Shown here piece by piece: positions 51,507-59,755 of a stretch of DNA of 64,000 bases; positions within the stretch are counted from its first letter, which is position 1; the number at the start of each line of letters is the position of its first letter. The DNA is from JAHWKI01 sp035513575 (GTDB lineage: Bacteria; Gemmatimonadota; Gemmatimonadetes; Longimicrobiales; RSA9), in NCBI GenBank assembly GCA_035513575.1, contig DATKBW010000194.1:28453-92452 (forward strand). The letters run 5' to 3'. Below the pieces are notes generated by a model, which searched no databases, had not been told where the DNA came from, and was given only the letters and a program-made list of their open reading frames with translations. The position numbers and the translations under genes are program-made.

Positions 51507-51534
51507 CGCCCGGCCGGAAGGTCTCCGCCGGGCG
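51507..51534 (-). terminator. Possible terminator of the tol-pal operon
   Basis: An 8-bp GC stem (CGCCCGGC/GCCGGGCG, 12-base loop) lies 32 bp past the cpoB stop and is followed on the minus strand by TCCGTCTTG. The T run is short, so confidence is modest. It separates the tol-pal group from nrdR. Confidence 0.4.
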
Positions 51535-51566
51535 CCCCGTTTCAGAGCTGGTGCTGCCGGCCGGCG

Positions 51567-52409
51567 CTACCCGCCGAGCCGCTTCAGCGCCTCCTCCGCC
51601 AGCGCCCGGGCATCCGAGTTCGGATACCCCGAGATCACCCTGCGGAAGTACTGCCGGGCGCGATCGAGGTTCCGCTGCTCCTCGGCGATCACCCCCGCGC
51701 GGTAGAGCGCGTTGGGCGCCGCCTCCGAGTCCGGCCACCGCTGCAGGACCCGGTCGAAGGCCTGCATGGCCGCGGTCCAGTTCCGCTCCATGGCGTACGT
51801 CTCGCCGATCTGCCGCTGCGCCTCGGCCGCCACCGGCGCGGTCGGGAAGCTGTCCACCACCATCTGGAACGCCCGGCGCGCCGACATGGCGTTGCCGCGG
51901 GTGACCTGCTCGTTGCCGATCTCGTACAGCTCCAGCGCCTCGTCGAACGTCGCGGCATCCCCCTCCCGCGGCGGCCCCGGCGGCGGCCGGTCGCCCGGGG
52001 GCGCCACCCCGGACTGCCCCAGGGAGCGCGCCGCCTGGGAGAGCTGCTGGTCGAGCTGGTTGAGGCGGACCTGCACCTGCCCCGTCAGCTGGCCGACCTG
52101 CTCCAGCTGCTCCTTCAGCTGCGTCAGCTGGTTCGCCAGCTCGCCCCGCACGTTCAGCAGCCGCTCCGTCGTCAGGGTCAGCGAATCCAGGATCTCCCGG
52201 TTCTGCTGCTGCAACAGGAGGTAGATCGAGTCCTGCCGCACCTCGAGCCGCCCCAGGTCCCCGCGCATGTCGCGGATGTCCCGCTTCGTCGCGCACCCCG
52301 TCCCCAGCACCGCCACGACCGCCACGGCCGCCAGGGGACGGACGAGCCGGCGGGCGCGGGTTCCCCCGCGCCCGCCGCGTCCAGCCGATCGGAATCCTGT
52401 CCGGATCAA
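51567..52409 (-). CDS. cpoB: CpoB/YbgF-type TPR protein of the Tol-Pal system
   Basis: CpoB couples Tol with peptidoglycan synthesis during constriction. The 280-residue protein has a lipoprotein-like signal (LAAVAVVAVLGTGC, Cys39), a long coiled coil (LGRLEVRQDSIYLLLQQQNR and on to ~125), a Pro/Gly hinge and three C-terminal TPRs (ALELYEIGNEQVTRGNAMSA ... YFRRVISGYPNSDARALAEE). Being lipid-anchored is unlike soluble E. coli CpoB. It starts at TTG 52409 and overlaps pal as TTGA. Confidence 0.9.
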   Translation of the reverse strand: MIRTGFRSAGRGGRGGTRARRLVRPLAAVAVVAVLGTGCATKRDIRDMRGDLGRLEVRQDSIYLLLQQQNREILDSLTLTTERLLNVRGELANQLTQLKEQLEQVGQLTGQVQVRLNQLDQQLSQAARSLGQSGVAPPGDRPPPGPPREGDAATFDEALELYEIGNEQVTRGNAMSARRAFQMVVDSFPTAPVAAEAQRQIGETYAMERNWTAAMQAFDRVLQRWPDSEAAPNALYRAGVIAEEQRNLDRARQYFRRVISGYPNSDARALAEEALKRLGG

Positions 52410-53026
52410 TTGCCGCCCGGGTTCCGGAGCGTGTCGCCGCCGGCGATCACCGTGAACTCGTCACGCCGGTTCTGCGCCCACGCCTGCTCGTTGCTCGCCC
52501 GCACCAGCGGCCGGTCCTCGCCGAAGCTGACGGTCTCGAGCCGCGAGGCGGGGATCCCGAAGCCGACCAGGAAGTCCCGGGCGGCATCCGCCCGGCGCTG
52601 CGCCAGCGCGAGGTTGTACTCCACGGAGCCCCGCTCGTCCGCGTGGCCCGCGATGCGGAGCCGGACGTTGGGATTGGCCCGCAGGACCGCCAGCTTCCGC
52701 ATGAGCCGCTGTTCGGCATCCGACCGGATCGCCGCCCGGTCGTAGTCGAAGTTGATCATCTCCTGGAGGATCGACCGCGCGGCCTCGGTCTCCCGGGCCG
52801 CCGCATCACGGGCCGCCCGCTCGGCGGCGAGGCGGTCCTGCTCGGCGCGGCGCTCCGCATCCAGCCGCGCCTGCTCCGCCCGCGCCGCCTCGAGGCTGTC
52901 CGCCCGCCGCTGCGCCGCCAGCTCCGCCGGCGTGGGCCCTTCGGGCTCCGGGTTACCGCCACACGCGGCCGCGCTGCCCAGGGCCAGAGTGGCGATCATC
53001 AGGGGGATCATCAGACGGTGCTTCAT
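52406..53026 (-). CDS. pal: Peptidoglycan-associated lipoprotein Pal
   Basis: Pal anchors the outer membrane to peptidoglycan. The 206-residue protein has a lipobox Cys22 (LGSAAAC), a long Ala/Arg/Glu helix, and the OmpA-C domain: INFDYDRAAIRSDAEQRL, HADERGSVEYNLALAQRRAD and RRDEFTVIAGG. The ATG at 53026 has a GAGGAG site upstream. It lies between tolB and cpoB, as is standard. Confidence 0.95.
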   Translation of the reverse strand: MKHRLMIPLMIATLALGSAAACGGNPEPEGPTPAELAAQRRADSLEAARAEQARLDAERRAEQDRLAAERAARDAAARETEAARSILQEMINFDYDRAAIRSDAEQRLMRKLAVLRANPNVRLRIAGHADERGSVEYNLALAQRRADAARDFLVGFGIPASRLETVSFGEDRPLVRASNEQAWAQNRRDEFTVIAGGDTLRNPGGN

Positions 53027-53079
53027 CGCGTGCCTCTCCTCGGTTCGGTTGATGGTTCCGTCGACCTCTCACACCGCGC

Positions 53080-54450
53080 TCACGGCCGCGCCGCGAGCGA
53101 TGACACGTTCACCAGCACGGGCGACCACGCGGGCATCCGGTACCGGCCCCCCGTCACCAGGGGCCGGATGCGCCCCGTGACGAGGTCGATAACATACAAC
53201 CCCATCCCGTCCTCGCGCACCCCGCTGAACACGATGTGCCTGCCATCCGGCGCCCAGCTCGGGTCCTCGCTCCGCCCCCGACTCGTGATCTGCTGCACCG
53301 GGGCGCCCGGCCGATTGGCGTCGGCCACCATGATCTGGAACACGCCGCCACGGGACCGGCCGTGGAACACGAGCTGGCTGCCGCGGGGGGACCATTCCGG
53401 GGAAGTGTAGTATCCCGCGCCCCCGACTTCAAATGCCGTGACCAGGATCGCGTCCCCGCCCGCGGCCGGCATGGTGAAGATGTGGGGGTTGCCGAGGCGG
53501 TCCGACTGGAACGCGAGCCGGCTCCCGTCCGGAGAATAGGACGGGTGCATGTCGATGCGCGGCTGCCGGCTGAGGCGTCGCAGGCAGCAGTTCCGCGCCA
53601 CGTCCCACTCGTGGATCTCCATCCCGCGGTCCACCCACAGCGCCATGGCCATCCGGTCGCCCGCCGGCGCGTAGGAGGGCGTCTGGGCCAGGGTCCGCAG
53701 CTCCGTCAGCGGCCGGACTCGCCCGGTGCGGAGGTCCCGCTCGACCAGGCTGTTGCGCTCCTCGTCGCCGTACTGGTAGGCGAGCCGCATCCCGTCCGGG
53801 GACCAGGCGGGGGAGTAGAGGCGGAGGTGGGCGTCCATCCGCTCCAGGTTCTCGCCGTCCGAGTCCACCAGCAGCAGCTCGTAGGTGCCATCCCCCAGGT
53901 GCCGCGTCAGGGCGATCCGCGTCGCCGCGATCCCCGGCTCGCCGGTGGCCCAGCGCACCACCTCGTCCGCGGCGGCGTGGACGGCCATGCGGAAGCCGTC
54001 GTCATGCAGCTCCGGGAGCTGGAACAGGCGGATCTCCTTCATCGAGCCGTACACGACGTCGTGCAGCGCCAGCCGCAGCCGGTAGCCGCCCGCCTCTCCC
54101 CGCTCCATCCCGCCGGTCACCAGGTAGACGACGCCGAGGTCGTTCCAGCGGGAATAGTCGGAGCCCTCCCGGAGCGCTTCCGGGATGCTCGTGAGCATGT
54201 CGAAGCGGTCGGAGTAGTCCAGGTCCCGCTGGAGGATCCGGTGCGCGTCCTCCACCGCCGACCCCGCGCTCCCGGTGAACGGCTGCACCGCCATCCGCGG
54301 CCGGTACTGCGTCTCGTAGACGAGCTTCAGCTGCACGCCCTTGGGCAGCGCCGTGTCGCCCGGCACCTGGGCGGACCCGGGGCGGGGCGCCAGGAGTCCC
54401 ACCCCGGCGGCCGCCATCACCAGCGCTGCCACGATCCCTGTCTGCTTCAC
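53080..54450 (-). CDS. tolB: Tol-Pal system protein TolB
   Basis: TolB is the periplasmic beta-propeller that shuttles between Pal and TolA. The 456-residue protein has a signal peptide (IVAALVMAAAGVGLLAPRPG), an N-terminal TolB domain (MAVQPFTGSAGS, LDYSDRFDMLTS) and repeated WSPDG-type propeller blades (PAWSPDGMRLAYQYG, PSYSPDGSRLAFQSDR, PSWAPDGRHIVFSG). It starts at GTG 54450 with a GGGAGG site. Confidence 0.95.
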   Translation of the reverse strand: MKQTGIVAALVMAAAGVGLLAPRPGSAQVPGDTALPKGVQLKLVYETQYRPRMAVQPFTGSAGSAVEDAHRILQRDLDYSDRFDMLTSIPEALREGSDYSRWNDLGVVYLVTGGMERGEAGGYRLRLALHDVVYGSMKEIRLFQLPELHDDGFRMAVHAAADEVVRWATGEPGIAATRIALTRHLGDGTYELLLVDSDGENLERMDAHLRLYSPAWSPDGMRLAYQYGDEERNSLVERDLRTGRVRPLTELRTLAQTPSYAPAGDRMAMALWVDRGMEIHEWDVARNCCLRRLSRQPRIDMHPSYSPDGSRLAFQSDRLGNPHIFTMPAAGGDAILVTAFEVGGAGYYTSPEWSPRGSQLVFHGRSRGGVFQIMVADANRPGAPVQQITSRGRSEDPSWAPDGRHIVFSGVREDGMGLYVIDLVTGRIRPLVTGGRYRMPAWSPVLVNVSSLAARP

Positions 54451-54507
54451 GATTCCAGCCTCCCGATCATGCTCGACCCTTTCACCCCCCGCGCCCCAAC
54501 CGCGCCC

Positions 54508-55179
54508 CTACCGCGGCGGCTCGACCTCGAGCTGCACCGGCAGCGTCGGCGCGGCGAAGCCGTCGGGGAGCGGACCGAACGCGCCCCGGTTCGCCGCCGT
54601 CTCGATCGCCCCCTGGACCGCGAAATCGAACCGCCTGTTTCCCGACGGGCGCACCATCCGGATGTTCCGCACGCTCCCGTCCTGGAGGATCTCGAAATAC
54701 ACCACGCCGCGCGGATTGCTCTCGTCGCTCCAGCGGAAGTAGCGGTGCACCTGGATGATGACGTTGTTCAGGTATTCCGGGTACGGGAACTCCCGTCCCT
54801 CGGTGTTGATGTTCAGACCCTCGCCCCCGGCGTCGGGTCGAGGCTCGCTCGGCGTCGTCTGCCGCGGCGGCGTGGCCGGCGGCTTCTCGGTCCGGGGCTC
54901 CTCCACCTTCTTCTCCGGCGGCGTCTCGGGCGGCTTCTCCTCGACCGTCGCCTCCGGCTCCGGCCTCACCCGCTCCGGCTCGGGCTCCGGCTGCGGCGCC
55001 ACCTGCGCCGGCGCGGCCGGCTCCACGGCCTCGGTGGGCGGCGGCGAGACGAGGTTGATGCGGATCGTCTCGAACTCGATGACCTCGGGCGGGTGCGCGA
55101 ACACCACCACGGGGGTCACGATGATCCCGTGGATCAGGACCGAGATCCCGATGGCGCGGCGATCCGGTCGCCGGCTCAT
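54508..55179 (-). CDS. tolA: TolA/TonB-type energy transducer
   Basis: This 223-residue protein has one N-terminal membrane helix (IGISVLIHGIIVTPVVVF), a Pro/Glu-rich periplasmic stalk, and a TonB-like C-terminal domain (YPEYLNNVIIQVHRYFRW, RGVVYFEILQDGSVRNIRMV). By position between tolR and tolB it should be the TolA of this Tol system, although the fold resembles TonB. The ATG at 55179 overlaps tolR as ATGA. Confidence 0.87.
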   Translation of the reverse strand: MSRRPDRRAIGISVLIHGIIVTPVVVFAHPPEVIEFETIRINLVSPPPTEAVEPAAPAQVAPQPEPEPERVRPEPEATVEEKPPETPPEKKVEEPRTEKPPATPPRQTTPSEPRPDAGGEGLNINTEGREFPYPEYLNNVIIQVHRYFRWSDESNPRGVVYFEILQDGSVRNIRMVRPSGNRRFDFAVQGAIETAANRGAFGPLPDGFAAPTLPVQLEVEPPR

Positions 55180-55610
55180 GGCCGTCTGCTCCTCGGCAGC
55201 GTCTCGAGCACCAGGTTCACCTGCGTCACCTCCAGCTCACGTAGCATCCCGAACAGCTCCATCACCTCGCCATACGACACCCGCCGGTCCCCCCGGACGA
55301 ACACGGGCGGATCGTTCCTGTCCCTGAGGTACCCCGGAAGGAACTCCAGGAACTCCTCCCGCGACGCCATGGGCGTGTCATCGAGGAAGATCTGCCCATC
55401 CTCGGCCATCGTGACGACCGCCCCCTCCGTCTGCGTGATCGGCCCCGCCTGCGTCCGCGGCAGCTCCACCTCCACCCCGCCCTGGAGGATCGGCGCGGTG
55501 ATGATGAAGATGACGAGGAGCGTGAACGCCACGTCCACGAGGCTCGTCACGTTGATGTCCGCCGTGAGCGGGAGGCTGCCGCGGGCGCGGCCCTGACCGG
55601 CCTGCCACAC
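55176..55610 (-). CDS. tolR: ExbD/TolR-type proton-channel subunit
   Basis: TolR couples the proton motive force to TolA. The conserved core is LPLTADINVTSLVDVAFTLL with the membrane aspartate, then VIFIITAPILQGGVEVELPR and the periplasmic domain (VFVRGDRRVSYGEVMELFGM). The start is uncertain. GTG 55610 gives 144 residues with a short normal N-terminus. In-frame ATGs further upstream would add a heptad-like ASxASPD tail encoded by the intergenic repeats. I chose 55610. Confidence 0.88.
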   Translation of the reverse strand: MWQAGQGRARGSLPLTADINVTSLVDVAFTLLVIFIITAPILQGGVEVELPRTQAGPITQTEGAVVTMAEDGQIFLDDTPMASREEFLEFLPGYLRDRNDPPVFVRGDRRVSYGEVMELFGMLRELEVTQVNLVLETLPRSRRP

Positions 55611-55615
55611 GGCTA

Positions 55616-55761
55616 GGCTCGCTCCGCTTGCAGGAGCGCTCGCTGCGCTCGCATCAGGGCTCGCTTCGCTCGCATCAGGGCTCGCTCCGCTCGCATGCGG
55701 GCTCGCTGGCGCTCGCATGAGGGCTCGCTCCGCTCGCATGCGGGCTCGCTGGCGCTCGCAA
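55616..55761. repeat. About seven tandem copies of a 21-22-bp GC-rich repeat upstream of tolR
   Basis: The plus-strand unit is close to gggctcgctccgctcgcat, with the core varying (tccg, ttcg, tggc, tgcg). Units 2-4 and 6 are 21 bp long; units 5 and 7 are 22 bp. They sit directly upstream of the tolR coding region and lack stops in its frame through the first four units. See the findings for the shared half-site design. Confidence 0.9.
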
Positions 55762-55849
55762 GGGGCGGCGCGCTTCGCTCCGGGCGGGGGGGCGTGCGGC
55801 TTGCGCGGCGGGGGCGCGGGTCCTCCCGAGGACGCGGGCCAGGCCGCTT
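55762..55849. other. GC-rich spacer with a small hairpin between two repeat arrays
   Basis: This stretch links the 21-22-bp array to the palindromic modules. It contains a perfect inverted repeat GTCCTC-CC-GAGGAC at about 55820-55833. No coding signal is visible. Confidence 0.5.
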
Positions 55850-55955
55850 GCGCGCCGCAGGCGCGCCCGATGCGAGGCCGCAGGCCGAGCCCGATGCGAG
55901 GCCGCAGGCCGAGCCCGCTTGCGCGCCACAGGCGCGCCGCGCGCCGCAGGCGCGC
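55850..55955. repeat. Palindromic modules and a 24-bp direct repeat downstream of tolQ
   Basis: A 17-bp palindrome, gcgcgccgcaggcgcgc, occurs at 55850-55866 and again exactly at 55939-55955, where it touches the tolQ stop. A one-base variant is at 55921-55937. Between them an exact 24-bp tandem repeat (built on gaggccgcaggccgag) fills 55867-55914. All share a central GCA or ACA. Confidence 0.9.
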
Positions 55956-56684
55956 TCACAGCAGCCCCTCCTTCGCCAGCGCCCCGATGAACTCCGACGC
56001 GAACCCCTCCAGCTCCCCGCCGAAATAGTTGAGCCGGCTCACGAAGTAGTTGTAGCCGATGACGGCGGGGATGGCGACGGCCAGCCCGGCCACGGTGGTC
56101 ACCAGGGCCTCGGCCACGCCGGGCGCCACCGCGCCGATGTTGGCGCTGCCGGTGGCGGTGATGCCGAGGAAGGCGTTCATGACGCCGATGACGGTGCCGA
56201 GGAGGCCGAGGAGGGGCGATACGGTGCCGATGACGGCGAGCCAGACGAGGCCGGCGGCGATGTCGTCGCGCTCCTCGGCCTGGGCCTTCTCGAGGACCAG
56301 GCGCATGGCCTGGAGCTGGGCCTCCGAGATCCCCCCGCCGTGCGGGGCCTCCTCCGTGAGGGCGCCGGGGCGCAGCTCGTTGAAGAACGTCAGCCCCTGG
56401 CGGAAGACCTTCGTGTAGGGCGAATCCGGGAGCCGGGCGAGGGTGCGGTAGGCGTCCCGCAGCCGGGGCGTCTTCTCGATGGCCTGGAGGAAGCGGACAC
56501 CCTGCCGGCCGAGCTTCCGGAACTGGCCCCACTTCCAGACCATGATGGACCAGCTCGCCAGGGAGAAGGCCGCGAGGACGATGAGGATGATCTGCGTGGA
56601 TGGCGTGCCTCCCAGGATCATGTCCATCGGCCCCGTCGGGGCCGGTCCCACCTGCGCGATCAGACTGGCCGCACTGACATTCAC
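55956..56684 (-). CDS. tolQ: TolQ/ExbB-type proton-channel subunit
   Basis: TolQ forms the proton channel that powers TolA. The 242-residue protein has three membrane helices (IILIVLAAFSLASWSIMVWK; GLVWLAVIGTVSPLLGLLGT; VAEALVTTVAGLAVAIPAVI) and the conserved GTVIGVMNAFLGI and TTVAGLAVAIPA stretches. It begins at GTG 56684, overlapping the epimerase stop as GTGA, and ends against the repeat cluster. Confidence 0.95.
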   Translation of the reverse strand: MNVSAASLIAQVGPAPTGPMDMILGGTPSTQIILIVLAAFSLASWSIMVWKWGQFRKLGRQGVRFLQAIEKTPRLRDAYRTLARLPDSPYTKVFRQGLTFFNELRPGALTEEAPHGGGISEAQLQAMRLVLEKAQAEERDDIAAGLVWLAVIGTVSPLLGLLGTVIGVMNAFLGITATGSANIGAVAPGVAEALVTTVAGLAVAIPAVIGYNYFVSRLNYFGGELEGFASEFIGALAKEGLL

Positions 56685-57634
56685 CGCGCGATCATCTCCC
56701 GTTCGATGTGGTCCAGGGTCTTCCGCAGCCCATCGCGCAGGGACGTGCGGGGGGCCCAGCCGGTGCCCCGCAGCTTCGAGACGTCCAGCGAGGAGTGCCG
56801 GAGCTCCCCCGTGCGTTCCGGGGCGTGCTCGACACCCAGCTCCCGGTCGCCCGCGGCCATGATCTCGCGGGCGAGGTCGTTCACCGACGTCTCGCGGCCG
56901 GTGCCGACGTTGTACGCGCGGTCATCGAGGGCGGTTCCCGGGGCCGCCAGCGGCAGCTCGGCGGCGGCCAGGTTGGCGGCGACGACATCGCCCACGTAGA
57001 CGTAGTCCCGGGTCTGCTCGCCATCGCCGTAGATCGTGAACGGCCGCCCCTCCAGGACCCTGCGTCCGAAGATGGCCACCACGCCGGCCTCCCCGTGGGG
57101 GTCCTGGCGCGGGCCGTAGACGTTGGAGTAGCGGAGCGCCACGTACTCCAGGCCGTGAATGGCGGCGTAGTAGTAGAGGTACTGCTCGCCCGCCAGCTTG
57201 GTGACGCCGTACGGTGAGCGGGGGAGCTTGGGCGCGGTCTCGGGCGTGGGCCGCACGTCCGGCTCGCCGTAGACCACGCCGCCCGAGGACACGTAGACGA
57301 CCCGGCTGCCGTGCCGCCGCGCGGACTCCAGGACGTTCAACAGCCCATCGATGTTGATGCGCGCGTCCCGCCTGGGGTCGGACACCGAGATCCGGACGTC
57401 GATCTGCGCGGCGTGATGGCTGACCAGGTCGAACCGGACGTCGTCGCAGAGCTGCACGAGGGCCGGGTCGCCAATGCCCATGCGGTGGAACTCCGCGCCA
57501 CGGGGCAGGTTCGCCTCGCGGCCGCTGGACAGGTCGTCCGCGACCCACACCCGGTCACCACGCTCGAGGAACGCCTCCGCCACGTGGCTGCCGATGAACC
57601 CCGCCCCACCCGTCACCAGGACCCTGCGGCTCAT
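56681..57634 (-). CDS. NAD-dependent epimerase/dehydratase (sugar-nucleotide type)
   Basis: This 317-residue extended SDR enzyme resembles UDP-glucose 4-epimerase. It has the NAD-binding VLVTGGAGFIGSHVAEAFLE, VSSGGVVYGE with the catalytic Ser/Tyr region, SPYGVTKLAGEQY (YxxxK) and the NVYGPRQDPHGEAGVVAIF loop. The specific sugar is not determined. Position between hemA and tolQ gives no clue; surface polysaccharide is a fair guess. Confidence 0.9.
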   Translation of the reverse strand: MSRRVLVTGGAGFIGSHVAEAFLERGDRVWVADDLSSGREANLPRGAEFHRMGIGDPALVQLCDDVRFDLVSHHAAQIDVRISVSDPRRDARINIDGLLNVLESARRHGSRVVYVSSGGVVYGEPDVRPTPETAPKLPRSPYGVTKLAGEQYLYYYAAIHGLEYVALRYSNVYGPRQDPHGEAGVVAIFGRRVLEGRPFTIYGDGEQTRDYVYVGDVVAANLAAAELPLAAPGTALDDRAYNVGTGRETSVNDLAREIMAAGDRELGVEHAPERTGELRHSSLDVSKLRGTGWAPRTSLRDGLRKTLDHIEREMIAR

Positions 57635-57641
57635 CCCCCCC

Positions 57642-58934
57642 TCATTTCGTCGTGTCGTGCTCGGTGAGGTCGAACAGGTACCGGGCCGTGTCCGCGATCA
57701 CCGGACGACCGTTCCCCACCCCCTCCTTCAGCCGCACCGTCGGGTCGTGGAGCAGCTTGTTCGTCAGCTGGATCGCCAGCGCTTCCACCACCGCCCGGTC
57801 CTCCGGCGACAGGTGTGCCAGCTTCCGCAGCGCCTTCTCCAGCTCCGCCGCCCGGAGCCGCTCCGCCCGATCCCGCATCGCCCGGAGCACCGGGACCACG
57901 TCCAGCGAGGCGTACCAGCGCCAGAAGTCTTCCACCGCGGCGTCCACGATCGCTTCGGCGTCCGGGACCTGGTTCTCCCGGCGCGCGCGGTTGTCCTCGA
58001 CGATCTGACGGAGGTCGTCGATGTCGTAGAGGAACACGCCGCTCACCTCGCCCGCGGCCGGCTCCACGTCCCGCGGCAGCGCCAGGTCCACGACCAGGAG
58101 CGGGTCCTGCCGACCCCGGGGGAACACCTCGTCCAGCATCGCACGCGTCAGCATGTAGTGGGGCGCCGCCGTGGCCGACATCACGATGTCGGCCTCCCGC
58201 AGCAGCCGCGGCAGGTCCTCGTAGCCGGCGCTCCGCCCCCCCACCTTCGCGGCCAGCGCTTCCGCACGGCGCGTCGTCCGGTTCGCCACGACGACGTTCT
58301 CCACCGCGTCCCCGGCCAGACACTCCAGCGCCAGCTCGCTCATCTGGCCGGCGCCCAGGATCAGCGCGCGATGACCCTTCAGGGAGCCGAAGATCTTCCG
58401 CGCCAGCTCCACGGCCGCCGACGGGACCGACGCCGCGCCCGTCCCCAGCCGCGTCTCGCTCCGGACGCGCCCGCCCACGGACAGCGCGCTCTCGAACAGC
58501 CGGCTCAGCACCGGCCCCACGACGCCCCGCTCCCGCAGCGCCAGCGCGGTCTCGTAGGCCTCGCGCACCTGCCCCTGGATCTGCGCCTCGCCCACCACCA
58601 TCGAGTCCAGGCTGCTGGTCACCCGGAACAGGTGCCGCACCGCGTCCTGCGCCGAGCGGCGGTAGAGATACCGCTCCGCCTCCGCCGGCGCCATCCCCGC
58701 CCGCTCGGCCAGGAGGGCGCGGGCCGCGTCCTGCGCGGCCTCGGTGCGGTCGTCCCCCGCCGCGCCATACAGCTCCGTCCGGTTGCACGTGGACAGGAGC
58801 ACCGCCTCCCGCACCACGCCCGCCGACGTGAGCTCCGCCAGCGCCTCCCGCGCCTCGCCCTCGGAGAAGACGAAGCGTTCCCTGACCTCCACCGGCGCCG
58901 TCTCGTGATTGAGCCCCACCACGGCAATGGACAT
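57642..58934 (-). CDS. hemA: Glutamyl-tRNA reductase
   Basis: HemA reduces glutamyl-tRNA to glutamate-1-semialdehyde. The 430-residue protein has the N-terminal VGLNHETAPVEVRERF, the catalytic cysteine in LLSTCNRTELYG, GEAQIQGQVREAY, the NADPH-binding ALILGAGQMSELA and the C-terminal dimerisation helices. The ATG at 58934 follows the HemX/CcsA-like gene by 4 bp. A hemX-hemA pair is classic for Bacillus-type heme operons. Confidence 0.96.
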   Translation of the reverse strand: MSIAVVGLNHETAPVEVRERFVFSEGEAREALAELTSAGVVREAVLLSTCNRTELYGAAGDDRTEAAQDAARALLAERAGMAPAEAERYLYRRSAQDAVRHLFRVTSSLDSMVVGEAQIQGQVREAYETALALRERGVVGPVLSRLFESALSVGGRVRSETRLGTGAASVPSAAVELARKIFGSLKGHRALILGAGQMSELALECLAGDAVENVVVANRTTRRAEALAAKVGGRSAGYEDLPRLLREADIVMSATAAPHYMLTRAMLDEVFPRGRQDPLLVVDLALPRDVEPAAGEVSGVFLYDIDDLRQIVEDNRARRENQVPDAEAIVDAAVEDFWRWYASLDVVPVLRAMRDRAERLRAAELEKALRKLAHLSPEDRAVVEALAIQLTNKLLHDPTVRLKEGVGNGRPVIADTARYLFDLTEHDTTK

Positions 58935-58938
58935 GGCG

Positions 58939-59751
58939 CTACAGGAACAGCCGGCCGGACGGCACGGCCACCCGCAGGACGATGTACGCCACGACCACGA
59001 CGACGAACCCCACCACCGCCACCGTCGCCGCCCGCCGGTCGCCGCTGACGCCACGCCGACGCGCGAGGAGCGCCCCGGCGAAGACCAGCCAGGTGAGGAT
59101 CCCCCACGCGATCTTCGTCGAGAGACCCCCGGCGCCGGCGAACCGCGTCACCCAGACGGTCCCGGCCATGAGCCCGAGCGTCAGCGCGACGAACCCGGTG
59201 ACCAGCGCACGCCGCCCCACGCGGTCCAGCGTCTCGAGGGACGGGAAGAAGCGGAACATGCGGCCGAACCGCTTCCCCTTCAGCTCGCGGAACTGGAGGA
59301 GGTAGAGGAGCCCCGCCGCGAAGGCCAGCGCCAGCGCGGCATAGCCCAGGAGCGACGGGACGACGTGGAACAGGAACCAGATCCCGTCGAAGCGCAGCGG
59401 CTCGCCGGCGGGGACGATCCCCAGCAGGAGCGCGGCGGCGCACAGGGCGGCGACGAACGGCAGGAGCACGACGCCGAGGGGCCGCGCCTCCTTCAGCACG
59501 CCGGCCAGGAGGAGGGAGGTCGCCGTCAGGAAGGCGAGCGTCGAGAGCGACGGCCCGAGCCCCACCAGGGGGAGGTCGTCGTAGCGGGTCGTGAAGACGG
59601 CGAGCCCGGCCGCGTGGAGCCCGAGTCCGCCGAGGAGCAGGACCAGCGCCAGGACGGGCGGGTGGCGCCGGGCGGCGGCCAGGGACGCGCCGAGGACCGC
59701 CGCGGCGCCGCCATACAGGAGGAGTGCGAGAAGATGTAGACTCGCTACCAC
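58939..59751 (-). CDS. HemX/CcsA-family membrane protein
   Basis: This is a 270-residue protein of about eight hydrophobic helices, of the cytochrome c assembly (CcsA/HemX) family. Family cues are FTTRYDDLPLVGLGPSLSTL, DGIWFLFHVVPSLLGYAALA and WGILTWLVFAGALL. The conserved WWD tryptophan-rich loop of true heme exporters is not evident, which favours the HemX role of modulating HemA. It starts at GTG 59751, 4 bp after the LysM gene, and precedes hemA. Confidence 0.82.
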   Translation of the reverse strand: MVASLHLLALLLYGGAAAVLGASLAAARRHPPVLALVLLLGGLGLHAAGLAVFTTRYDDLPLVGLGPSLSTLAFLTATSLLLAGVLKEARPLGVVLLPFVAALCAAALLLGIVPAGEPLRFDGIWFLFHVVPSLLGYAALALAFAAGLLYLLQFRELKGKRFGRMFRFFPSLETLDRVGRRALVTGFVALTLGLMAGTVWVTRFAGAGGLSTKIAWGILTWLVFAGALLARRRGVSGDRRAATVAVVGFVVVVVAYIVLRVAVPSGRLFL

Positions 59752-59755
59752 GACC

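Noticed and set aside
55611..55955. A possible CRISPR array.
   Set aside because: The units are adjacent or overlapping, with no uniform unique spacers of 30-40 bp, and no cas genes are present.
55675..56532. An open frame running from inside tolQ through the repeats.
   Set aside because: It is a different frame of tolQ that stays open only because the repeats lack stops; the RARPAASH tandem peptide is a by-product of the 24-bp units.
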